From contig JBNJGB010000002.1 in NCBI GenBank assembly GCA_051747385.1, positions 1 through 64,000 on the forward strand: DNA of 64,000 nucleotides, given 5' to 3'. The translations under genes and the position numbers were made by a program. Position 1 is the first letter of the stretch, and each line of letters begins with the position of its first letter. The notes below the pieces were generated by a model, which searched no databases, had not been told where the DNA came from, and saw only the letters and a list, made by a program, of their open reading frames with translations. Source of the DNA: JBNJGB01 sp051747385 (GTDB lineage: Bacteria; Myxococcota_A; UBA9042; PHBI01; JACKFB01). Shown in pieces: positions 35,021-43,302 of this stretch.

Positions 35021-38000
35021 ATGATCGCCAGCCGCACCAAGAGGCCGCGCGGAGTCGTCGCCGTGCTCACCCTGCTCCTGGTCCTGCCGCTGTCCGCGTG
35101 CAGCGACGAGACCACCGGCTCCACGGACGAGTCGCCGGATGCCGGGCCGACGCCGACTCCGGACGTCCCGGATGAACGGGAGCCGACGCCGATCGAGGAG
35201 CTCGAGGTGGACACGGGCGTCAGCGACGACGGCCCGACCGCCGGGCAGAAGGTCCAGGTGGTCTGCACGGTGCAGGGCCTCGCGCCGGACCAGGAGGAGC
35301 CGGCGACCCACTGGGAGATCTGGAAGAGCCCGCCGGACATGGCCCACCAGCCCGAGCTGCTCGAGGACGACAAGGTCCGCTTCCTCACCGCGGGCGAGTA
35401 CGTCGTCCGCTGCATCATCGACGAGACCGGCTGGATCGACCCGACCCCGGTGAAGCTCAAGGTGCACGCGGGCGTGGCGACGTCCGTGGAGACGACCGTC
35501 GAGCCGGAGGAGATCCAGGCCGGCACCATCGCGCAGGTGGACTGCGATGGCGTCGACGAGTGGGACAACCCCATCGTCGACGACTGGGAGATCGTCGTGT
35601 CGCCGGGCGGCTCCGACCCGGGCATCGAGGGCGGCGTCGTGGCGGCCCACGAGCAGGTCAAGGGCCTCAACGTGGGCACCTATCACGTGGCCTGCCAGCA
35701 GAAGTCGGGGGAGGCGGACGACACGCCGGCCACGGTGACGGTGACCGAAGGGCAGCCCTATCGGCTGGTCACGACCCTCGGTGACGAAGCCATCGTGGCA
35801 TGCGACGTCGACGACCCCGAGGCGCCGCCGTGTCAGGGCGACTACGTCACGGCCGTCAACTGCCACGCCGAGGACAAGTGGGGCAACGTCGTCCAGGACT
35901 TCCCCATGAACCTCGACCTGCCCACGAAGCTGACCCTCCAGGGCTTCCAGGTCACGGGCTTCACCAGCGGCAAGTACTCGATCCGGTGCGTCCCCGCGGC
36001 GATGGACTGGAACCTCTTCTCCCTGGACCACGCCAACCTGGAGATCCTCCCGGACACGCCGGTCTCCATGGACCTGGCGCTCCAGCCGCCGAAGCCGTTC
36101 TTCGGGACCTACGAGAAGTTCGGCGTGGTGGCGCTGGCGTACGACCGGTACGACAACCCCATCCCCGACGCCCCCATCGAGCCCATCGTCGTGGCGCCGG
36201 CGGGCGCGGACTACAAGGAGATGGTGGGCAACAAGCTGCTGTTCAGGGAGGAGGGCCACTTCGTCCTGACCGTCACCCTGGCGGATCACCCCGACATCTG
36301 GGGCGAGATCGACGTGGCCATCGACGGCGCCCCGCCGACCGTCCAGGTGCTCAGCCCGGAGCGCGGCTCGACGGTGAGGAACCCGAAGCCGAGCGTCACG
36401 GTGGAGGGAACCGCCGACGACTCCGTGACCAGCGTGAAGGAGGTGCGCGTCAACGGGAAGGCCGCCACCGTCTACGAGGACGGCACCTGGTCGACCATCC
36501 TCATCCCGAAGTGGGGCCTGAACGTCCTGGAGGTGGAGGCCGAGGACGCGGGCGGCGACGTCACCTCCGTCACGACGTCCTTCTACTTCGCCGAGCAGTA
36601 CTACGAGATGGAGCCGGACGTGGAGTACGTGCCGGACGCCATCAAGACGTGGCTCGACGACGAGTTCATCGACGACGGCGACCACAACCCCACCCACCCG
36701 AACGACCTGGCGACCCTGATGGAGGGGGCCATCGGGGCGTTCGACATGAACAGCGCCCTGCCCGACAAGGTGAAGGTGAGCGGGGACTACGACCTGAAGA
36801 TGAAGGGCTTCTCGATGAACCCGCCCTCGCTGTACCTGGATCCCTTCGACGGCGGGCTGAACATCGACATCACCATCAAGAACGTGAAGATCAAGATGGA
36901 GCTGGAGGGCGAGTGCAAGGTGCTCGGCATCGACCTCTGCCCGGACTTCGGCGGCAGCGCCAAGGTCGGCGTGATGGAGCTGAACGCGGACCTGCTGGCG
37001 GAGGCCGTGAAGGGGAACATGGAGATGGGCCTCGCCAACCCCAAGGTGGAGCTGAAGGCCCTCGACATCGACATCGACGGCATCCTGGGCTGGCTGTTCG
37101 ACTGGCTCATCGACTTCCTGGTCGACATCTTCACGGACAGCATCGCGGACGCGTTCGAGGATCAGATGGGCGACCTGCTCGCGGACACGCTCTCCGAGGT
37201 GGTCAACGCCCTGGCCATCAGCCAGACATTCGAGATGGAGTCCCCCATGCCCGGGGTCATCGGCGACCTGTCCTTTACCCTCGACAGCAACATCTGGTCC
37301 CTGTCGTTCACCGAGGACGGCGGCCGGCTCGGCCTGGCGGCGCGGCTCGACACCACCAAGAAGATCCCCCACGACGTCCACGGCTCCATCGCCCGCGGGA
37401 CGTGCGTGAAGGGCTATCCGCTGACCTACCTGCTGCCGGGCCAGACGGCCTTCGAGGCGGCGCTGTACGACGACTTCATCAACCTGGCGCTCACGTCCAT
37501 CTGGTACCAGGGCGTGCTGGACATCTTCCTGGACCAGGACACCATCGCGGAGCTGATGGGCGACGGCGGCGACGAGGCCATGCCCATCCCCGTGGACGAG
37601 CTGAGCCTGTCGGTGGACTTCCTGCTGCCGCCGATCCTGAACGGCTGCGACCCGGCCGGGCTCATGAAGCTCCAGGTGGGCGACGCCTTCCTGGACATCG
37701 ACATGGTCTCGCCCTTCTTCGAGGGCGGGAAGGGGGACATCGGCGTCTACCTGTCCATGCAGGCCACCGTCGAGCTGGTGGTCACGGAGACGGACGAGGG
37801 GCCGGCCGTCGGCATCCTGTTCCACGGGATCGACGAGATCTGGTACCAGTGGGAGTACGTGCCGGAGCTCTTCGAGGACACGGAGATCCTCGAGGATCTC
37901 ATCGAGGACGAGCTGTTGGGGCCGGCGCTCGAGGACCTGGGCAACGAGCCGCTGGGCAACATCGTGGTCCCGGAGCTGGACCTGGGCGAGCTGACACCCC

Positions 38001-38089
38001 TGTTCAACGAGGGCACCATCATCGACCCGGCGGTGGAGGACCTCACCCGGGAAAACGGCCACTCGCTCCTGCAGGGCTACCTGGAGTAG
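35021..38089 (+). CDS. Giant lipoprotein with Ig-like domains and a TULIP-like region
   Basis: The 1022-residue product starts MIASRTKRPRGVVAVLTLLL with lipobox LSAC, then a Pro/Asp/Thr spacer. Residues 60-530 look like successive Ig-type folds. The last of these contains VNGKAATVYEDGTWSTILIP, a pattern seen in cell-surface Ig domains. Residues 530-1000 hold long amphipathic strands and helices: LNIDITIKNVKIKMELEGEC, then VELKALDIDIDGILGWLFDW and LIDFLVDIFTDSIADAFED. This layout is like lipid-binding BPI/TULIP barrels, but that is an inference from pattern. GGGAGAGG precedes the ATG. The gene ends 10 bp before the M48 peptidase gene. Confidence 0.72.
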   Translation: MIASRTKRPRGVVAVLTLLLVLPLSACSDETTGSTDESPDAGPTPTPDVPDEREPTPIEELEVDTGVSDDGPTAGQKVQVVCTVQGLAPDQEEPATHWEIWKSPPDMAHQPELLEDDKVRFLTAGEYVVRCIIDETGWIDPTPVKLKVHAGVATSVETTVEPEEIQAGTIAQVDCDGVDEWDNPIVDDWEIVVSPGGSDPGIEGGVVAAHEQVKGLNVGTYHVACQQKSGEADDTPATVTVTEGQPYRLVTTLGDEAIVACDVDDPEAPPCQGDYVTAVNCHAEDKWGNVVQDFPMNLDLPTKLTLQGFQVTGFTSGKYSIRCVPAAMDWNLFSLDHANLEILPDTPVSMDLALQPPKPFFGTYEKFGVVALAYDRYDNPIPDAPIEPIVVAPAGADYKEMVGNKLLFREEGHFVLTVTLADHPDIWGEIDVAIDGAPPTVQVLSPERGSTVRNPKPSVTVEGTADDSVTSVKEVRVNGKAATVYEDGTWSTILIPKWGLNVLEVEAEDAGGDVTSVTTSFYFAEQYYEMEPDVEYVPDAIKTWLDDEFIDDGDHNPTHPNDLATLMEGAIGAFDMNSALPDKVKVSGDYDLKMKGFSMNPPSLYLDPFDGGLNIDITIKNVKIKMELEGECKVLGIDLCPDFGGSAKVGVMELNADLLAEAVKGNMEMGLANPKVELKALDIDIDGILGWLFDWLIDFLVDIFTDSIADAFEDQMGDLLADTLSEVVNALAISQTFEMESPMPGVIGDLSFTLDSNIWSLSFTEDGGRLGLAARLDTTKKIPHDVHGSIARGTCVKGYPLTYLLPGQTAFEAALYDDFINLALTSIWYQGVLDIFLDQDTIAELMGDGGDEAMPIPVDELSLSVDFLLPPILNGCDPAGLMKLQVGDAFLDIDMVSPFFEGGKGDIGVYLSMQATVELVVTETDEGPAVGILFHGIDEIWYQWEYVPELFEDTEILEDLIEDELLGPALEDLGNEPLGNIVVPELDLGELTPLFNEGTIIDPAVEDLTRENGHSLLQGYLE

Positions 38090-38099
38090 GCTCCGTCCC

Positions 38100-39086
38100 A
38101 TGGCCGACGATCGCGTCACCGTGGACTGCCGGCACTGCGGCACGACGAACCGCGTGCCGGTGGAGCGCGCCCTCGAGGACCTGACGAAGCCGAGCTGCGG
38201 CCGCTGCAGCGGCGAGCTGTTCCGGGCCCGGGGCGAGCCGCTCCTGGACGTGGAGGCCGAGCACCTCGCCCACCCCTGGGATCGGGAGGCCCTGGAGCGG
38301 CTCCGGTCCGTGCCCTACGCGGACAAGCTGCTGTCGCGGGTCCTGGGGTCCACCCTGGACAAGCTGTCCCGCTTCCAGTTCACGGCGGGGGCGCTCCACG
38401 TCACGGATCGCCAGGCCCCGCGGCTCCTGCGCCTGTACCACGAGGCCGCCGGCCGGGTGAACGTGGATCCGCCGCCCCTGTACATCGTGCAGACGCCCGC
38501 GGTGAACGCCTTCACCAGCGGCGCGGGCCAGCCCATCGTCGCCGTGACCTCCGGCCTCCTCGACGCCATGGGCGAGCGAGAGCTGGTCGCGGTCCTGGGC
38601 CACGAGCTGACCCACGTGAAGCTGGGGCACGTGCTCTACCGGACCCTGGCCCAGCTCCTCGTGGGCGGCGGGCTCGGGCTGCTGGGGCGATTCCTGGGCA
38701 TCGCGAAGCTCCTCGCCATGCCGCTCCAGATCGCCCTGCTCCGCTGGTACCAGATGGCCGAGCTGTCCGCCGATCGCGGCGAGCTGCTGGCCACCGGCTC
38801 CCTGGAGACCTGCCTCCGCACCCACATGCTCATGGCCGGCGGCAGCGCGCGCTTCGTGGAGGACCTGGACGTGGACGCCTTCGTCGAGCAGGCGGAGGAG
38901 GCCGAGCGGATGCGCGACGGCGACCTGCTCGTGTACGTCATGGAGATGATGGACAACACGCGGCGGACCCACCCGCTCCCCGCGTGGCGCGTGCACCACG
39001 CCCTGAAGTGGGCCAAGGGGCCGGACTTCCTCCCCCTCCTGGCGGGACCGCATCGGCCGATCCTCGAGGACCGGGCCGCGGGATAG
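38100..39086 (+). CDS. M48-family zinc metallopeptidase with zinc ribbon
   Basis: The 328-residue product has the catalytic motif HELTH (His168, Glu169, His172) in AVLGHELTHVKLGH. Downstream is AELSADRGELL, whose acidic residue should be the third zinc ligand. An N-terminal ribbon with Cys10, Cys13, Cys33 and Cys36 is fused ahead of the domain. One hydrophobic stretch after the motif (LAQLLVGGGLGLLGRFLG) may insert in the membrane, as in HtpX-type peptidases that act on membrane proteins. It follows the giant lipoprotein by 10 bp and precedes the next gene by 1 bp, so the three are probably one operon. Confidence 0.88.
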   Translation: MADDRVTVDCRHCGTTNRVPVERALEDLTKPSCGRCSGELFRARGEPLLDVEAEHLAHPWDREALERLRSVPYADKLLSRVLGSTLDKLSRFQFTAGALHVTDRQAPRLLRLYHEAAGRVNVDPPPLYIVQTPAVNAFTSGAGQPIVAVTSGLLDAMGERELVAVLGHELTHVKLGHVLYRTLAQLLVGGGLGLLGRFLGIAKLLAMPLQIALLRWYQMAELSADRGELLATGSLETCLRTHMLMAGGSARFVEDLDVDAFVEQAEEAERMRDGDLLVYVMEMMDNTRRTHPLPAWRVHHALKWAKGPDFLPLLAGPHRPILEDRAAG

Positions 39087-39087
39087 C

Positions 39088-39819
39088 ATGCTCGAACGAT
39101 TGTGGGACACGACGCCTCGGAGCGACCGGACGTTCGACCACTCGGCCCTGGACGGCCTGCCGGAGCCCGCGCGCCGGTATCTCGCGCACGCCGTGGCGCC
39201 GGGGACGCCGCTCGCTTCGGCCGTGCGGCTCCGGATGCACGGGACCATCAGGCTGAAGGGCTGGTGCTCGTTCCGCGCCGAGCAGGTCATCCGGCCGGAG
39301 CGGGGGATGGTCTGGCGCGCCGCCGTGAAGATGGGCGGCCTGCCCGTGAAGGGCTTCGACCGGGTGGTCGACGGCGAGGGCGCGATGCGCTGGAGGCTGC
39401 TCGGGCTGATCCCCGTCGTGAACGCCTCGGGGCCCGACGTGGCCCGCTCGGCGGCCGGCCGCATCGCAGGAGAGCTGGTGTGGCTCCCGTCGGCCCTGTG
39501 CGGCGACGACGTGATCTGGACGGCCTCGGACGATCGTCACGCGACCGCGGCCTTCACGGTCCAGGGATACCCGCAGGAGGTCACGCTGGCCGTCGCCGAC
39601 GACGGCAGGCCGGAGTCCGTCCGCTACCGGCGCTGGGGCGATCCCGAGGGCGGCGACTTCCACGAGGCGGACTTCGGCGGCGTGGTGGAGGAGGAGGCCA
39701 CGTTCGGCGGCTACACGATCCCGACGCGGCTGCGCATCGGATGGCACTTCGACGGCGAGGGCTTCGCCGCGGACGGCGAGTTCTTCCGCGGCGAGGTGGA
39801 CGAGGCGACCTTCCGGTAG
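39088..39819 (+). CDS. DUF6544-type protein of unknown function
   Basis: The 243-residue product contains LPEPARRYLAHAVAPGTPLA and RLRMHGTIRLKGWCSFRAEQ, the pattern I associate with DUF6544/DUF6920 proteins. It is rich in beta strands (RVVDGEGAMRWRLLGLIPVV, ATAAFTVQGYPQEVTLAVAD). No signal peptide is visible. Its start lies 1 bp after the M48 stop. It ends 5 bp before the fragment of the ATP-grasp gene that marks one edge of the candidate island, so its original convergent neighbour was probably that ATP-grasp gene. Confidence 0.75.
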   Translation: MLERLWDTTPRSDRTFDHSALDGLPEPARRYLAHAVAPGTPLASAVRLRMHGTIRLKGWCSFRAEQVIRPERGMVWRAAVKMGGLPVKGFDRVVDGEGAMRWRLLGLIPVVNASGPDVARSAAGRIAGELVWLPSALCGDDVIWTASDDRHATAAFTVQGYPQEVTLAVADDGRPESVRYRRWGDPEGGDFHEADFGGVVEEEATFGGYTIPTRLRIGWHFDGEGFAADGEFFRGEVDEATFR

Positions 39820-39824
39820 CTCGA

Positions 39825-40025
39825 GCCTACTCCCAGGAGACGGGATCGAGGAACTGCACCTCCTCCGGGCGGCCGCCGTCGGAGAAGCGGAAGTCCAGCA
39901 TCTCGGCGCACTCGCGGAACCGGGCCAGGAGCTCGGTCTGGTCCTCGGCCCCCAGGTGCACGGTGGCGATCTCGTAGCTGAAGGAGTCCTGGTCCCGCAG
40001 GTCCGAGAGGCGCATGCCGGGCTCG
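39825..40025 (-). pseudogene. 3' fragment of the EctC/ATP-grasp gene; left direct repeat
   Basis: These 201 bp match 48792-48992, the 3' end of the intact fusion gene, with 8 mismatches and no gaps by my count, in the same orientation. The encoded tail, RLSDLRDQDSFSYEIATVHL and onward to LDPVSWE and the stop at 39827, differs from the intact protein at three residues including the first. The other 500 residues are missing; beyond 40025 the sequence is unrelated. The 170 bp between this fragment and the PIN gene hold nothing I recognise. Confidence 0.9.
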
Positions 40026-40197
40026 GCTCCCAGCTCGAGCCGGAGCCTGGCACAACGCCCGCCTCCACTTCGCTCGCACCCGCGATCGCGAAGCGCGACC
40101 AGGTGTCGCTTCCCTTGGTGTGAAAGAGCCGGGATTCGTTCGGGCCCGCGCGGCGTCGGGGCCTCGCCGCCCTTCGTCTAGCGTCTTCCCAGCGAAC

Positions 40198-40695
40198 TCA
40201 CCAGCTTGTCGCGCGCAACGGGGTGTCCAGCTCGCGTGCGACCTCTCGGATCCGGGTCGTCTTGTCGTAGGTGACCAGCTCGGCGTCCACCGTGATCGCC
40301 TGGGACGCGATCCAGAGGTCGTTTTCCTGGATGCCCAGAGACTCGTCGGTCGCCGGGTCGACGAGCTGGGAGACACTGCGCTTCCTTCGCTTCTTCCTCG
40401 GCGCGAAGCGCTCGAACAGCCTCGCCCGCAGGCGCCCATAGGTCTCGGTGACGTGTCGATCGATGGCCCGCACCAAGAACCGCCCCGTCGCGGCCCGCAG
40501 GGCGCGGACGGTGCCCGGATCCACCTTGTGGGGCAAGGCCAGGCCATAGTGCAGCTCGGCGACGGTCACGACCGAGAGCTGGACGTATTGTTCCGGGACC
40601 TGTTCGAGACCCTCGCGGAGGGGTTCGTGCCGCGGATCCCGCGCGTCGACCCACGCGCGCAAGGCGTTGCTGTCGAGCAGGTAGAGACCGCTCAC
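40198..40695 (-). CDS. PIN-domain ribonuclease, VapC-like
   Basis: The 165-residue product keeps the four acidic residues of PIN nucleases: Asp8 (LYLLDSN), Glu47 (VTVAELHYG), Asp126 (QENDLWIA) and Asp144 (VTYDKTT). PIN toxins such as VapC cut RNA using metal at this site. A basic insert (RKKRRKR) sits before the third acidic residue. No VapB-like antitoxin gene precedes it; instead its GTG overlaps the stop of the methyltransferase gene by 4 bp (GTGA), so the two are translated together. It may be an effector of the restriction locus rather than a classical toxin. Confidence 0.85.
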   Translation of the reverse strand: MSGLYLLDSNALRAWVDARDPRHEPLREGLEQVPEQYVQLSVVTVAELHYGLALPHKVDPGTVRALRAATGRFLVRAIDRHVTETYGRLRARLFERFAPRKKRRKRSVSQLVDPATDESLGIQENDLWIASQAITVDAELVTYDKTTRIREVARELDTPLRATSW

Positions 40696-43205
40696 TCGCG
40701 AAACCCTTCGGCCATCCGTTCGAACATCTCCGTGACCGCCGGATCGTCGAAGACCGGCGTCTCCCGCAGCAACGCACCGGCCGTCTGCGACTCCTCGAGG
40801 GCAAGGATCTCGTGGAGCGGAAGGGCCGCGTCGAACCCCGGAGGATAGTAGCCGTCGAAGGATGGAAAACCCGGGCGGCGCTCTCCATGAAACGACTGGA
40901 GCAGGCGACGCTCCATGCGCGGCGGCAGGTCGTAGCCCTTCAGGATCTCGGCGTCGATCTCCATGGCGAGATCCGGATCCGCGGACTCCTCCGCCGCCCC
41001 CACGCGCTCGACGAGGCGCTCGATATCCAATCGCTGCACATCCGGTAGCGGAATCTGCTTCAGCCGCCCCACCTGGATGTCCCGCTTACCTGCTCGCTCG
41101 TGGATCCACGCATTGGCCACGGGGCCGTTCAGGACCGCACAGAGCACCTCGAGACGCCACGCCCCCGCGTCGCGCGGCCACACGCCATGCAGTCGCTGGT
41201 ACGCGAGGAGCCCCTCCCGGTCCGGCGCCGCGCTCAGACACCACGGCCCCCGGCTCCGACGGGCGGCGTTGACGAGCGCCTTGGGGCGGTCCCACGGGAA
41301 GCGCCCGCCCCGCCGAACCTCTTCCGACGATTCACACAGGAAGGCGGTACGGTCGATTGCATAAGGGCGGATCCAACCGGCCTGGAGCACGCCGGGGCGC
41401 ATTCCAGCCCGAGGCTCCTCGCTGACGAGCCCGCTGCCCGCTTGCGCGAGGCTCCTCTTGTACTCGATTCCCTGGTGGACAACCGCGATATCCCCCAGCC
41501 TCCGATGGCCTTCGAGGTATCGCCACATCTCCGCCAGCTCGTGAACCCAGAGGCGGCCATCGTCGGCCACGTCCTCCACGGTCCGCGTCTCCTCGCGCCA
41601 CGCTTCGCGGGTCCAGGTCCCTCGCGCTTCGGGCGCCACACGGGCGCTGCGGAGGCGCACCCGCTCCGTCCCGCTGGCGCCCCGAGCGACGAGGAGCACC
41701 GTCTCCACGTCCGAGTGGGCGAACGCCCGGTCCGGTACGCGCACGGTGTCGATCTCGTCGTAGACGGCCGCGAGGCGCACCCGCAGATCCCGCTCCGGCC
41801 GACTCGGTCCGTCGAGGACGACGGGGGGAAGCACCATGCCCAGCATCGGGGGCGGTGCGTCCTCGATCACCCGCCGCAGAAGCTCGGTGGCCTTGTGCTT
41901 CATCACGGGCCGATAGCGTTCGTGATCAGGCGCCTGGAACCGCTCGAAGGGCGGGTTGCCGAACACCGCCCCGGCCCGGGCCACGGCGTCCTCCACCACG
42001 TCAGCGGCGAAGACGTCTCCCTGTTCCAGGTTCCATCCGTTCGAGTTGGGGTAGTCGGCCAAGGTCAGGCAGAGCCGCGCGACCTCGACGGCGAAGGGGT
42101 CGATCTCGATCCCCCGCAGTCGCCGCACGAGCTCCTCGTGACGCGCGGCGGGGCTCGTCGCATCGCTCTTCGACCGGAGCCGCCGCATCGCTGCCATCAG
42201 GAACGGACCGAAGCCCGCGCACAGCTCCAGGATCTCGTCGCGCACGGGAGGGAGCGCCTCCAGGGGAAGCAGATCCGTCACCATCTCCGCCATGGGTCTG
42301 GGCGTGGCATGAACTCCGAGGCCGGCCCGCACCTCGGGATCCACCAGGGTCCCCTCGTAGATGAGAGCGAGGGCGTCCACGGAGAGGTTCTGGAAGTGGA
42401 AGGCCGCCCGGATGCGGTCCCAGGCCTGCTGGGCCGCCGGACCATGTTCCGCGAGCATCCGCGTGATCCACCCACCGGGCTGCGCCGGGTGGACGCCGTA
42501 GTGCCGGCCGGCCACGCTCAGCGCCTCGCGCACGGCTGTCATATCGCCCCGAACGTCCGGGTGCTCCCGGTCGGAGAGGACCTTCGCCGTGATGAGCCAG
42601 AGCACGAGCCGCACCAGGTCCTGGAAGCCGTCCCGGCGACCGAGGAGCGCCGGCGCCGACTCGCTGCACTCGTGGATCACGCTCCGGAGCAGCCGGTCCA
42701 GCTTCTCGTGGACCCGGCCCTCGATGACCGCAAGGAGGCCCAGGTCTGCGAACTCCATCTGGTAGGCGCCGACGGGGGCCACATCCTTCGCACGCATGAG
42801 GGCTTCGGGCGACCACCGCGCCGGGTTCGTCCGGAGGAGTCGGCCCAACTGCTCGTGGGACACCTCCTCCTCCGGCGTCGGCTCGCCTGCCCCCTCCAGG
42901 GTCCACACGCGGGCGCGGTCGCGGCTCAGGCTGATGACCTTGGAAGCGCCGAACCCACGAAGCTCGACGACCCGGTCCGGGGACGCCGCGTCCTCGCCCA
43001 CGACCTGCACGGCGAGGCAGGCGGAGCGATAGGTCGTCGGAGACTCACCGAAGGCCCCCAGCCCCACGCTACGGAGCCGCTGCTCCTCGCCCAGGTAGTC
43101 CGCGAAGGTGTAGTCCTCCACGAGGAGCTCCGGGGCGTAGCCCACGTGGATCAGGGCCTCCCGCACCTCGTGAAGCGCGCGCATCTCCGGGGCCGCGTTC
43201 GTCAC
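40692..43205 (-). CDS. N6-adenine DNA methyltransferase, Eco57I/type IIG-like
   Basis: The 837-residue product shows the SAM-binding motif I (ILELCAGFGPFLMA, about 325-338), GIEIDPFAVEVARL, and the catalytic NPPF (417-420) of amino-methyltransferases. The first 200 residues include YRSACLAVQVVG and GFGASKVISLSRD, a region that in related enzymes can carry a nuclease, but I see no clear PD-ExK set. The C-terminal half looks like a target-recognition region. The tail has YYPPGFDAALPLHEILALEE, as in other Eco57I-class proteins. It lies between the MmeI-like gene (98-bp gap) and the overlapping PIN gene on the same strand. Confidence 0.85.
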   Translation of the reverse strand: MTNAAPEMRALHEVREALIHVGYAPELLVEDYTFADYLGEEQRLRSVGLGAFGESPTTYRSACLAVQVVGEDAASPDRVVELRGFGASKVISLSRDRARVWTLEGAGEPTPEEEVSHEQLGRLLRTNPARWSPEALMRAKDVAPVGAYQMEFADLGLLAVIEGRVHEKLDRLLRSVIHECSESAPALLGRRDGFQDLVRLVLWLITAKVLSDREHPDVRGDMTAVREALSVAGRHYGVHPAQPGGWITRMLAEHGPAAQQAWDRIRAAFHFQNLSVDALALIYEGTLVDPEVRAGLGVHATPRPMAEMVTDLLPLEALPPVRDEILELCAGFGPFLMAAMRRLRSKSDATSPAARHEELVRRLRGIEIDPFAVEVARLCLTLADYPNSNGWNLEQGDVFAADVVEDAVARAGAVFGNPPFERFQAPDHERYRPVMKHKATELLRRVIEDAPPPMLGMVLPPVVLDGPSRPERDLRVRLAAVYDEIDTVRVPDRAFAHSDVETVLLVARGASGTERVRLRSARVAPEARGTWTREAWREETRTVEDVADDGRLWVHELAEMWRYLEGHRRLGDIAVVHQGIEYKRSLAQAGSGLVSEEPRAGMRPGVLQAGWIRPYAIDRTAFLCESSEEVRRGGRFPWDRPKALVNAARRSRGPWCLSAAPDREGLLAYQRLHGVWPRDAGAWRLEVLCAVLNGPVANAWIHERAGKRDIQVGRLKQIPLPDVQRLDIERLVERVGAAEESADPDLAMEIDAEILKGYDLPPRMERRLLQSFHGERRPGFPSFDGYYPPGFDAALPLHEILALEESQTAGALLRETPVFDDPAVTEMFERMAEGFRE

Positions 43206-43302
43206 CGTGACTCCACCTCCGCTCCTGGGCTACCCGCCGGGATCATAGCATCCACCGAGGCCGTCTGCTCCGAAGGACTGCGGGCCGTGCCCCATGGTCG
43301 GC

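Noticed and set aside
40198..40695. Classical vapBC toxin-antitoxin pair
   Set aside because: Only the PIN gene is present; the upstream overlapping gene is a methyltransferase and no short antitoxin frame was found.
42796..43032. Short plus-strand frames inside the methyltransferase gene
   Set aside because: They are antisense to conserved methyltransferase sequence and have no ribosome sites.
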